64,000 nucleotides of DNA from Winogradskyella sp. (GTDB taxonomy: Bacteria > Bacteroidota > Bacteroidia > Flavobacteriales > Flavobacteriaceae). Shown here piece by piece: positions 27,167 to 35,824 of the stretch; positions within the stretch are counted from its first letter, which is position 1, and each line of letters begins with the position of its first letter. Made by a program: the position numbers and the translations under genes. The DNA is taken from the NCBI GenBank assembly GCA_004211785.1, contig SHBX01000013.1, positions 1 through 64,000 on the forward strand, written 5' to 3'. The notes beneath the pieces were generated by a model. That model did not search any database. It worked only from the letters and a program-made list of their open reading frames with translations, and was not told the DNA's origin.

Positions 27167-28039
27167 TTAAGAAGCTGGAAGAAATCCCATTTTCCCCATT
27201 TGATAATCTCTTAAGGCTTCCATGATTTCGGTTTGAGTATTCATTACATAAGGTCCATAAGTTTTTACAGGTTCATTAAATGGCAATCCTGAAAGGAATA
27301 GCAATAGACTATCTTCTGATGCTTCTAAAGAAAATCCATCACCATCTTGATTAAATTGAATGAATTGATTCTCATTCAATTCTAAGGTATCAGTACTATT
27401 AACCCTTACTTTTCCTTTTAATAAATACAACAAGCCATGATGCTCATTTGAAAAATGAATAGTTTCATTTCCGCTTGACTTTGCGTCAATCATAAACGCA
27501 TTAACTGGAGTTTGCGTTGCAATCTCACCAAATTTGTTATTAAGCTTACCTGCAACAATTCTAGTTTCAACTTTTTTATCTTCAGAAATAATGACATTAA
27601 AATCTTCATGAACAACATGTTGATAATTTGGCTGTATCATTTTCTTTTCTGCTGGTAAATTCAACCATAGTTGAATACCTTCAATAGTTCCGCCTTTTCT
27701 AACAAAATCTTTTGTTGGTCCTTCTGCATGAATAATCCCTCGACCAGCAGTTGTCCATTGCACATCACCAGCTTTGACAATACTCTCATTGCCTAAAGAA
27801 TCACGATGTAGCTGTTCTCCTTGAATAAGAAATGTAACTGGCTCAAAACCGCGATGCGGATGTGGTCCTAAATCAAACGGATTACTACTTTCATTAATTT
27901 CGTAAGGACCATAATGATGCAATAGTATAAATGGGTCTACCATATCTATTTGTTGTGTTGGTAATGGTTGACGCAATCGTATTGGTCCCATATTAACCAT
28001 ATCGCTTCTCCCTAGTGTTTTTATTGTTTTATGCTTCAT
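27167..28039 (-). CDS. Pirin family protein (cupin; quercetinase-like)
   Basis: This 290-residue bicupin carries the pirin metal site H60, H62, H104 and E106 in GPHPHRGFEPVTF and GRGIIHAEGP. The first cupin domain is followed by a degenerate C-terminal cupin (HFSNEHHGLLYLLKGKVRVN region). Bacterial pirins bind iron and some act on quercetin; others regulate metabolism. It is the third gene in the series FMN reductase, MarR regulator, pirin on the minus strand. A perfect 20-bp palindrome (28054-28073) lies 15 bases before its start, which suggests direct control by the adjacent MarR protein, perhaps in response to electrophiles or oxidants. Confidence 0.9.
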   Translation of the reverse strand: MKHKTIKTLGRSDMVNMGPIRLRQPLPTQQIDMVDPFILLHHYGPYEINESSNPFDLGPHPHRGFEPVTFLIQGEQLHRDSLGNESIVKAGDVQWTTAGRGIIHAEGPTKDFVRKGGTIEGIQLWLNLPAEKKMIQPNYQHVVHEDFNVIISEDKKVETRIVAGKLNNKFGEIATQTPVNAFMIDAKSSGNETIHFSNEHHGLLYLLKGKVRVNSTDTLELNENQFIQFNQDGDGFSLEASEDSLLLFLSGLPFNEPVKTYGPYVMNTQTEIMEALRDYQMGKMGFLPAS

Positions 28040-28053
28040 TTTAATTTGATTTA

Positions 28054-28073
28054 ATATTTTCCATGGAAAATAT
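28054..28073. promoter_or_regulatory. Candidate MarR operator upstream of pirin
   Basis: A perfect inverted repeat with half-site ATATTTTCCA and its complement, centred on CCATGG, lies between the MarR and pirin genes. It shares the TTCC-NN-GGAA core with the two sites before the FMN reductase gene. Confidence 0.65.
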
Positions 28074-28089
28074 ATGATTAAAAAAATGC

Positions 28090-28527
28090 CTAACGCATCT
28101 TATCTAGCAGGTTGCTTAATTGCTCTGCTTCTTCTTCTGTGAGATTCTTTAACAAATCTCTATTTAAATGCTTAGGAATAGAATTTAGTAATTCTAATCC
28201 TTCACCTGTAATAATAATCTTTACTACACGTCTATCATGTTCTGATGGTAAACGCTCAATATATTCCTTTGCACATAACTTATCCATAAGACGTGTGGCA
28301 TTAGGTGAACGTTCTAACATTCTGTCTTTGATAGTTTGTACTTTCAAAGGTTCATTAGCGCCTCTTAGGATTCTAAGGATATTATACTGTTGTGGTGATA
28401 TACCAAAGGGCTTAAAAAACTCATTTTGACAACTCGATATCCAGTTTGCTGTATATATTATATTCAACAAAGCTTTAACTCTATTGCTTTCGAATTTAGA
28501 ATTTATATCTCTTGATAAATCTCCCAT
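28090..28527 (-). CDS. MarR family transcriptional regulator
   Basis: This 145-residue winged-helix regulator matches the MarR family in length and layout: dimer helices at both ends, a recognition helix around SPNATRLMDKLCAKEYIERL (about 75-94), and the wing RLPSEHDRRVVKIIITGEGLELL. A Cys near the N-terminus (SCQNEFF, Cys34) could be a redox sensor, as in OhrR-type proteins; that is inference. It lies ten bases downstream of the FMN reductase gene and 50 bases upstream of pirin. Three similar inverted repeats flank these genes and are its likely operators, so it probably represses its own operon. Confidence 0.9.
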   Translation of the reverse strand: MGDLSRDINSKFESNRVKALLNIIYTANWISSCQNEFFKPFGISPQQYNILRILRGANEPLKVQTIKDRMLERSPNATRLMDKLCAKEYIERLPSEHDRRVVKIIITGEGLELLNSIPKHLNRDLLKNLTEEEAEQLSNLLDKMR

Positions 28528-28537
28528 TGCACAGATA

Positions 28538-29068
28538 TTATAAACTATCTTTTAATTGTTTTACTTCTTCAAGTAATTCAGAGTTAAATGCTTCGTCAGT
28601 AATTTTCCCATCTGAAAAATTAGTACCAAATGAAGGTAAAGAAAATTTTCCTACTACATTTCCTCCCATATGTGGAAATGTACTTGTAGCAGTTTCTAAT
28701 ACTGACATGCCTCCACGACCTCCTGGCGATGTAGCCATAATTAGCATTGGCTTTTCTTGCCATAATTTCCCTTCTAATCGCGAGACCCAATCCATTATGT
28801 TTTTGAATGCTACTGCATAAGAGCCATTATGTTCTGCTAACGATAAAATTATTCCATCTGAACTTTTTAAAAGATTAGAAAATATATTTGCCTCATCTGG
28901 AATACCTCTTTCATTTTCCTCATCTATACCATACATCGGCATCACAAAATCATTTAAATCTAATATTTCAATCTCTACTCCATCAACTAAACTAGCTGCA
29001 TATGTAGCTAATTGTTTATTTATTGATGCTTTACTATTACTTCCCGCAAATGCTATTATTTTTTTCAT
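28538..29068 (-). CDS. NAD(P)H-dependent FMN reductase-like oxidoreductase
   Basis: This 176-residue flavodoxin-fold protein begins MKKIIAFAGSNSKASINKQL, the phosphate-binding loop for FMN, and contains SPGGRGGMSVLETA (about 112-125), the second flavin-contact motif, preceded by LEGKLWQEKPMLIMAT. Members of the family (ChrR, SsuE, azoreductase-like) reduce flavin, quinones or chromate. It is first gene of the MarR-controlled unit. The promoter elements TTG (29117-29119, reverse) and TAAATTTG (29089-29096) sit under an inverted repeat, which fits repression. A role in detoxifying electrophiles is likely but unproven. Confidence 0.88.
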   Translation of the reverse strand: MKKIIAFAGSNSKASINKQLATYAASLVDGVEIEILDLNDFVMPMYGIDEENERGIPDEANIFSNLLKSSDGIILSLAEHNGSYAVAFKNIMDWVSRLEGKLWQEKPMLIMATSPGGRGGMSVLETATSTFPHMGGNVVGKFSLPSFGTNFSDGKITDEAFNSELLEEVKQLKDSL

Positions 29069-29088
29069 GTCTTATTGTTTTGATAGTA

Positions 29089-29119
29089 CAAATTTATGAA
29101 AAAAATATCTATATTCCAA
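29089..29119 (-). promoter_or_regulatory. Promoter of the FMN reductase-MarR unit
   Basis: Read on the minus strand, TTG (29119-29117), a 20-base spacer and TAAATTTG (29096-29089) match the Bacteroidetes -33/-7 consensus. Transcription would begin near 29083, about 15 bases before the start codon. The -33 element falls within the inverted repeat at 29111-29126. Confidence 0.65.
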
Positions 29120-29126
29120 GGAATAT
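29111..29126. promoter_or_regulatory. Candidate MarR operator 1, overlapping the -33 element
   Basis: ATATTCC-AA-GGAATAT is a perfect inverted repeat with a two-base centre. It covers the -33 TTG of the FMN reductase promoter. Confidence 0.6.
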
Positions 29127-29140
29127 ATTTCCATGGATAT
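29125..29140. promoter_or_regulatory. Candidate MarR operator 2
   Basis: ATATTTCC-AT-GGATAT, an imperfect repeat with the same core as operator 1, is centred 15 bases from it, so the two sites are close to one and a half helical turns apart. It contains the CCATGG centre of the site before pirin. Confidence 0.55.
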
Positions 29141-29221
29141 TAAATTTAACAATTCATTTAGAATTTTGCTAAATACCTAAGCATTAAGTTTTGTAAATTC
29201 GTGCCAAACAAGAAAAGCTCG

Positions 29222-30865
29222 ATGGATATAAAATTCAATAAAAACGAAGACCATAATAAGCTTCTAGTCTCAGAACTTAAAAAGCGTTTTGCTAAAGTAA
29301 AACTTGGTGGTGGGCAAAAGAGTATTGAAAAGCACCATAGTAAAGGAAAACTTACCGCAAGAGAGCGTATAGACTACCTTTTGGATTCTAAAAAAGCATC
29401 TATTGAAATAGGTGCATTTGCAGGAGAAGACATGTATCCAGAATATGGTGGATGTCCGTCTGGTGGTGTTGTGGTTAAAATTGGGTTCGTCAAAGGAAAG
29501 CAATGTATTGTTGTTGCAAATGATGCTACTGTAAAAGCCGGAGCATGGTTTCCAATTACGGGTAAAAAGAACCTTAGAGCTCAAGAAATTGCTATAAAAA
29601 ACCGCTTGCCTATTATATATCTTGTTGATAGTGCTGGTGTGTTTTTGCCAATGCAAGATGAAATTTTTCCTGACAAAGAACACTTTGGGCGTATTTTCAG
29701 AAATAACGCTGTTATGAGCTCAATGGGAATCACCCAAATCGCAGCCGTTATGGGCAGTTGTGTTGCTGGTGGCGCCTACTTACCCATTATGAGTGATGAA
29801 GCACTTATTGTTGACAAAACAGGAAGTATTTTCTTAGCAGGAAGTTATTTGGTTAAAGCTGCTATTGGTGAAACTATAGATAATGAAACCCTTGGTGGCG
29901 CAACCACACATTGCGAAATCTCTGGCGTTACAGATTATAAGGCCGCTGACGATAAAGACGCACTTGATAAAATAAAAAATATAGTTGACAAAATTGGAGA
30001 TTTTGATAAGGCTGGTTTTAACCGCGCTGATTCAAAACAACCAAAAGAAAATCAAGAAGATATCTACGGTATTTTGCCTAAAAGCCGTTCTGACCAATAT
30101 GACATGAACGATATTATCAGTCGTTTGGTTGACAATTCTGAATTTGAAGAATATAAAAAAGGTTACGGACAGACTATAATCACAGGTTATGCACGCATTG
30201 ATGGTTGGGCTGTTGGTATTGTTGCCAATCAACGTCAACTGGTAAAGACAAAAGGTGCCAAAACTAAGTCCGCAGAAATGCAATTTGGTGGAGTCATTTA
30301 CAATGATTCGGCAGATAAAGCCACACGTTTTATCGCAAATTGCAATCAAAAGAAAATTCCATTGGTATTCTTACAAGATGTCACTGGTTTTATGGTTGGT
30401 AGTAAATCAGAACATGGCGGTATTATAAAAGATGGTGCTAAGATGGTAAATGCTGTTAGTAATTCTGTTGTACCAAAATTCACCATAGTTATAGGAAACA
30501 GTTATGGTGCAGGAAATTACGCCATGTGCGGAAAAGCTTATGACCCCAATCTTATTGTTGCATGGCCTAGTGCCGAACTCGCAGTAATGAGTGGAAAATC
30601 TGCTGCCAAAGTTTTACTTCAAATTGAAAAAGCATCACTTAAAAGGAAAGGTAAAACCATTACTAAAGAAAAAGAAGAAGAACTCTTTAATAAAATAAAA
30701 TCTAGATACGATAACCAAGTATCGCCATATTACGCAGCAGCCCGCTTATGGACAGATGGTATTATTGACCCATTAGATACCAGAACTTGGGTAAGTATGG
30801 GCATTGAAGCTGCAAACCACGCTCCTATCGAAAAACCTTTTAACTTAGGGGTTTTACAAGTGTAA
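29222..30865 (+). CDS. Acyl-CoA carboxylase carboxyltransferase (beta) subunit, MCC-like
   Basis: The start is taken as the ATG at 29222; a GTG at 29201 overlaps a -7-like TAAATTCG (29194-29201) and so is probably not transcribed. The 547-residue protein has both carboxyltransferase halves. The first carries GKLTARERIDYLLD, VDSAGVFLPMQDEIFPDKEHFGRIFRN and MGSCVAGGAYLPIMSDE; the second FLQDVTGFMVGSKSEHGGIIKDGAKM and NSYGAGNYAMCGKAYDP. The motifs are closest to methylcrotonyl-CoA carboxylase beta, part of leucine breakdown, but propionyl- or geranyl-CoA are possible. No biotin carboxylase subunit is adjacent; it must be encoded elsewhere. An MFS transporter follows by one base. Confidence 0.88.
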   Translation: MDIKFNKNEDHNKLLVSELKKRFAKVKLGGGQKSIEKHHSKGKLTARERIDYLLDSKKASIEIGAFAGEDMYPEYGGCPSGGVVVKIGFVKGKQCIVVANDATVKAGAWFPITGKKNLRAQEIAIKNRLPIIYLVDSAGVFLPMQDEIFPDKEHFGRIFRNNAVMSSMGITQIAAVMGSCVAGGAYLPIMSDEALIVDKTGSIFLAGSYLVKAAIGETIDNETLGGATTHCEISGVTDYKAADDKDALDKIKNIVDKIGDFDKAGFNRADSKQPKENQEDIYGILPKSRSDQYDMNDIISRLVDNSEFEEYKKGYGQTIITGYARIDGWAVGIVANQRQLVKTKGAKTKSAEMQFGGVIYNDSADKATRFIANCNQKKIPLVFLQDVTGFMVGSKSEHGGIIKDGAKMVNAVSNSVVPKFTIVIGNSYGAGNYAMCGKAYDPNLIVAWPSAELAVMSGKSAAKVLLQIEKASLKRKGKTITKEKEEELFNKIKSRYDNQVSPYYAAARLWTDGIIDPLDTRTWVSMGIEAANHAPIEKPFNLGVLQV

Positions 30866-30866
30866 T

Positions 30867-32144
30867 ATGAAAGATAATTCTAGTCAAAAACAACCTCTAT
30901 TCATCATCATTTTATTGATATTAGCCGCAGAGGCTGTTTTTTTGTTGCCTTTTGTATTACCACGGATTTTTAGAACTACATTTTTAGAATCTTTTGCTAT
31001 TACCCAACTTGAACTAGGTAGTTGTGGCTCTATTTACGGAATCGTTGCGCTATTTTCTTATTTATTTGGCGGTCCGTTAGCTGATAGATTTAAGCCAAAT
31101 CAATTAATGTCTGTTGCACTTGTTCTAACAGGTTTGGGAGGTCTATACTTGGCAACATATCCCAATCTTTTTAATCTTCATTTACTCTATGGTTTTTGGG
31201 GATTTACAACAATTTTCTTGTTTTGGGCTCCTATGATAAAAGCCACTCGTATTTGGGGCGGAACTAATAAACAAGGTATTGCATTTGGGTTTCTTGATGG
31301 TGGTCGAGGCTTAGTCGCTGCACTTTTTGGTTCAGTTGGAGTACTTATATTCTCTTTATTTATTACAAAAGATATTGAATTGACTTCAATTGAGGAACGC
31401 CGTATTGCTTTTAAAGAAGTAATTACATATACATCTTACGCTGTAATTTTAATAGGTGCTGCTGTTTACTTATTATTGAAACTAAACTCTGAAAAAACAG
31501 AAAAAACAGAAAATAACGCTAAGCTCATTACCATTGATAATTTTAAAATAGTCATGCAATATAAAGCCGTTTGGTTATTAATGATTATTATTCTCTGTGC
31601 TTACTATGGCTACAAAATGACAAATCTTTTTAGCCAATATGCAGAACAAGTGATGCATTACGATAAAATAGAAGCTGCAAAAGTTGGTACATATCTACTC
31701 TACATGCGACCAATAATAGGTGTTACCATTGGATTATTAGCAGATAGAACAAAAGCAAGTCTTTGGATAATTATTGGTTTCTTTTTAATGACAATAACAG
31801 GTTTAGTTTTTGCTACTGGAATTATAGATGATTCTAAAAATCTAATGTTTGTCTTATCTATTGGATTGATGGCAATTGGTGTTTATTCGGCTAGAGTCTT
31901 GTATTTTGCAACTTTGGAAGAAGCTAAAATCCCGCTTGCTGTAACTGGCACAGCTGTTGGTTTTATTTCGGTAATTGGTTATACACCAGATATTTTTACA
32001 GGGTTAATTAATGGCTACTTTTTAGATAAATATGATGAAATTGTTGGGCATCAAATTGTATTTGGGATTATGACTGTTTTTTCAATTATAGGATTTATAG
32101 CTTCTTATATGTTATACAAACATTCTAAGTCTACTCAAACTTAA
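30867..32144 (+). CDS. Major facilitator superfamily transporter
   Basis: This 425-residue protein has about twelve membrane segments with a central charged loop (KLNSEKTEKTENNAKL, near 208-223). The motif GGPLADRFKPNQLMSVAL (about 67-85) corresponds to the MFS loop 2-3 signature GxxxDRxGRR, and RPIIGVTIGLLADRTKASLW to its repeat in the second half. The substrate is unknown. It begins one base after the stop of the acyl-CoA carboxylase gene, so both are in one operon; transport of a carboxylic or branched-chain compound is a reasonable guess. It converges on the M24 peptidase gene with a four-base overlap. Confidence 0.88.
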   Translation: MKDNSSQKQPLFIIILLILAAEAVFLLPFVLPRIFRTTFLESFAITQLELGSCGSIYGIVALFSYLFGGPLADRFKPNQLMSVALVLTGLGGLYLATYPNLFNLHLLYGFWGFTTIFLFWAPMIKATRIWGGTNKQGIAFGFLDGGRGLVAALFGSVGVLIFSLFITKDIELTSIEERRIAFKEVITYTSYAVILIGAAVYLLLKLNSEKTEKTENNAKLITIDNFKIVMQYKAVWLLMIIILCAYYGYKMTNLFSQYAEQVMHYDKIEAAKVGTYLLYMRPIIGVTIGLLADRTKASLWIIIGFFLMTITGLVFATGIIDDSKNLMFVLSIGLMAIGVYSARVLYFATLEEAKIPLAVTGTAVGFISVIGYTPDIFTGLINGYFLDKYDEIVGHQIVFGIMTVFSIIGFIASYMLYKHSKSTQT

Positions 32145-33478
32145 TTCCCTTGATGGTCTTTAACTCTAGGAATTGTTAATAATTTTGTTTGACGACCATT
32201 AACATATCTAAATCCCGTTTCACCCCAAAATCCTGCTTCCTCAAGCATAATACGGATATCTCGTTTCCACTCTGGGATAGTCACTGTTGTATTTAATTCA
32301 ATCGCATAAACTGTATTCTCATGCAATGGATAATCACCATTTACTGGAACGCCTCCTTGAGAATCCCACATCCCTAAAGTTGTTCCTGATGAATGTCCAT
32401 ATGTTCCTAAAGGATGTGTGTAAATAGCAGGTCGCAAACCTTCAGACTTACCATGTTCTAAGGATTCTTTTAAAACTGTGTTTCCTGTTTTACCTGTTAC
32501 AAAATTACTTGTAAAAATATCTTGCACACGATTTCCCTTCTTTAAAGCTTCTTGTAAAAACTTAGGCGGCTCTGTTTCATTAGGTTTCAACACATAAGCT
32601 AATTCTTGGCAATCGGTATTTAATCTTAGATAGGTGATACCAAAATCACAATGCAATAAATCCCCAGGAAGAATAACCATATCTTCAGGACGATTAGAAA
32701 ACGCATATAAATGATTTCCTAGTTTTTCAGCTGTTCGTTGCACATCTACCGTAGGATGAAACCAAGTTTCTAAACCAAGTGCTGTTACTTTATCACGCAT
32801 CCACCACTCTACATCTGTTGTAGTCGTAATTCCAGGAGTAATTACTTTTTCAGAAAATGCCTCAGCAATAATATCGTGGGTGACATCTATCAATTGATTA
32901 TAGATAACCATTTCAGTATTTGTACGCGTTTCAATCCAGCTAATAGCTAACTGTTCAGCCGATTTTACTTTAGTCTTAAACTTGTTAGGAAGATTATTCA
33001 TAAAGGCTTCGTAGTCTGTTTTTACAATACCATCACAAATATTGAAATTGTCTGAATAGTTTAATCCAATGGATTCTGGATTTCGTTCTTCAATAATTTC
33101 AATTAAACGTTTCCATTGGTTAGGTTCCTTTTCTTTATCCCAATCCGAAATAATATTTTCGCCAAAGTTATACCGTGCTACAGCCAATTTTTCTATGGTA
33201 TTCTTTTCTTTGTTTCTATAAAAGATCAAAATAGTTCTTCGTCTTGCATTAAGCCATGTTGCGGGAAGCATCGTTTTCAAAACTGGGTCTTCATTATATT
33301 CACGTGAAATTAATATCCACATATCTAATCCTGAGTTATCCATTAATTTTGGCAAAAGATTATCAAATCTATCTTTGAGAATATTATCAACAACTTCTGC
33401 ACGTTGACGTTCTGGCAATATTTGCTGTGCATTTAGAGATAAAGTAAAAAGGAATAAAAGTATATAGCGAAATTTCAT
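32141..33478 (-). CDS. Secreted M24 family metallopeptidase (Xaa-Pro aminopeptidase-like)
   Basis: The start chosen is the ATG at 33478, which gives a good signal peptide (MKFRYILLFLFTLSLNAQ); an ATG two codons before is equivalent. The 445-residue protein has an N-terminal creatinase-like domain and a pita-bread catalytic domain. The five metal ligands are visible: two Asp in LHCDFGITYLRLNTDCQEL, His in THPLGTYGHSSG, Glu in VYAIELNTTV and the last Glu in IMLEEAGFW. It should remove N-terminal residues preceding proline in the periplasm. Neighbouring genes are unrelated, and it converges with the MFS gene. Confidence 0.9.
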   Translation of the reverse strand: MKFRYILLFLFTLSLNAQQILPERQRAEVVDNILKDRFDNLLPKLMDNSGLDMWILISREYNEDPVLKTMLPATWLNARRRTILIFYRNKEKNTIEKLAVARYNFGENIISDWDKEKEPNQWKRLIEIIEERNPESIGLNYSDNFNICDGIVKTDYEAFMNNLPNKFKTKVKSAEQLAISWIETRTNTEMVIYNQLIDVTHDIIAEAFSEKVITPGITTTTDVEWWMRDKVTALGLETWFHPTVDVQRTAEKLGNHLYAFSNRPEDMVILPGDLLHCDFGITYLRLNTDCQELAYVLKPNETEPPKFLQEALKKGNRVQDIFTSNFVTGKTGNTVLKESLEHGKSEGLRPAIYTHPLGTYGHSSGTTLGMWDSQGGVPVNGDYPLHENTVYAIELNTTVTIPEWKRDIRIMLEEAGFWGETGFRYVNGRQTKLLTIPRVKDHQGN

Positions 33479-33523
33479 AACCATAATTTGAGTGAATCAC
33501 GAATTTACTTAAATATTAGGCAT

Positions 33524-33557
33524 AAAAAAAGAGCTCCAAAATGGAACTCTTTTTTTA
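33524..33557 (-). terminator. Terminator after the 60-residue membrane protein gene
   Basis: AGAGCTCC, a five-base loop and GGAACTCT with one internal mismatch are flanked by an A-run and a T-run. It lies 18 bases beyond the stop of the minus-strand gene at 33575. Confidence 0.7.
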
Positions 33558-33574
33558 ATATATTTTAAAAGCAT

Positions 33575-33757
33575 TTAGTGAGTTGATGCTTCACGTTTTT
33601 CTTTTCTTTCTGCCATGATTTCTTTAAAACGCTCAATAGCCGAACCAAATACCCAGTAAGGGATTACAAAAGTTAAAAGGAATATCATTAACCAAAATCC
33701 TATGGTAAGAATGGTTAAGAATGCTAAAAATCCTAAATACTGGTCAAATTCGAACAT
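33575..33757 (-). CDS. Small membrane protein, unknown function
   Basis: This 60-residue protein has one long or two short membrane segments (about 8-37, LGFLAFLTILTIGFWLMIFLLTFVIPYWV) and a basic amphipathic tail (ERFKEIMAERKEKREASTH). No family is recognised. It lies 104 bases downstream of the N-acetylglucosamine kinase-like gene on the same strand and is followed by its own terminator. It could be the last gene of that unit or separate. An ATG start with a clear coding pattern and the terminator argue that it is real. Confidence 0.62.
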   Translation of the reverse strand: MFEFDQYLGFLAFLTILTIGFWLMIFLLTFVIPYWVFGSAIERFKEIMAERKEKREASTH

Positions 33758-33861
33758 AATTACGGTTTCTTTATTTTAAGATACGGCAAAGATAAAACCA
33801 AAATATAAGTTTTACAACAGTAAAACTTAGTTTTATTAACAGAATATTAAAAGAACTATAT

Positions 33862-34722
33862 TTATAGATTCTTTATATGATAATCTACCAAACCATCTAT
33901 TGGTCGTCTTACAAAATTACCCACTGTGTAACCATACTCTTTTGCGACTTCAATAATTTCATCTTTTGCAAAAAAGGCTATAGAACCTGCAAAATGCACA
34001 GGTACGGTTTTTATCTCATCTTTAAACTGAAGAATCATGTTTTCTGAAAATATACGAATACCGTTTTTAATAATGTTTACAATATATTCAGAATCTTTAT
34101 TTAAAAACATAAACTCAGCAAAGCTTGCTAAATAAGCACTTGGGTTTGCTTGTTTATATAAATTATACTTTATAAAATCAGCTTCAAGATTATGCTTATG
34201 CTCAAATGCTAATCTTATTGTATCTGGCATTTTATTAAAGTAATAATCCCGAATAAGTTGCTTACCGTAATAATTACCACTAGCATCATCCATAAGCATG
34301 TAACCCAAGCTATCAATTTTTTGATGTAATTGTCTACCATCAAAATAACTACAGTTAGATCCGGTTCCCAAAATACAGACTATAGCAGCTTCATCAACAG
34401 AATTAATAGAAGCTCTTACAGCAGCATAAGTATCTTCTCTAACTTCTACTAATGCATTTGGAAAGTTAATTTCTAAAACACCCTTAAGCAGTTGTCTAGG
34501 TTTTTCAGTACCGCATCCAGCGCCATAAAAGAAAATATGCGTGACTTCTGAAGCTATTTTCATCAAAGCCTTTTTCTTTTTTAAGGTTTTGTTGAGCTTC
34601 TTTTCTTCAATTATCGCAGGATTCAAACCCTTTGTTCTAATTTTTTCTGCAGCTTGTTGTCCATTATTATCAATTGCAATCCAGTCGCATTTAGTAGAGC
34701 CGCCATCTGTAATTAAAATCAT
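33862..34722 (-). CDS. N-acetylglucosamine kinase-like sugar kinase (BadF/BcrA ATPase fold)
   Basis: This 286-residue protein has the actin-like ATPase fold: phosphate loop MILITDGGSTKCDWIAID at the start, EDTYAAVRASI, the second phosphate motif ILGTGSNCSYFDG (about 125-137) and an adenosine motif VHFAGSIAFFAKD near 250. This matches bacterial relatives of human N-acetylglucosamine kinase, which phosphorylate amino sugars for recycling of peptidoglycan or chitin fragments. Position after pfkA and gap fits a link to sugar use. A 12-bp perfect inverted repeat in the gap to gap (34738-34782) probably lowers read-through. Confidence 0.85.
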   Translation of the reverse strand: MILITDGGSTKCDWIAIDNNGQQAAEKIRTKGLNPAIIEEKKLNKTLKKKKALMKIASEVTHIFFYGAGCGTEKPRQLLKGVLEINFPNALVEVREDTYAAVRASINSVDEAAIVCILGTGSNCSYFDGRQLHQKIDSLGYMLMDDASGNYYGKQLIRDYYFNKMPDTIRLAFEHKHNLEADFIKYNLYKQANPSAYLASFAEFMFLNKDSEYIVNIIKNGIRIFSENMILQFKDEIKTVPVHFAGSIAFFAKDEIIEVAKEYGYTVGNFVRRPIDGLVDYHIKNL

Positions 34723-34737
34723 AATTTATATTTTAAA

Positions 34738-34782
34738 ACAAAATTCCGTAGTTGTATAAAACACAAATCCACGGAATTTTGT
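34738..34782 (-). terminator. Hairpin between gap and the sugar kinase gene
   Basis: ACAAAATTCCGT (34738-34749) and ACGGAATTTTGT (34771-34782) form a perfect 12-bp inverted repeat with a 21-base loop. Minus-strand reading continues into TTTTAAAA, a weak T-rich tail. It sits 17 bases past the stop of gap and 16 before the kinase start, so it may be a leaky terminator. Confidence 0.62.
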
Positions 34783-34798
34783 ACTGGTATTACAAAAA

Positions 34799-35803
<1,005 letters not shown>

Positions 35804-35824
35804 CTATCTTCTTTGTTTATTGTA

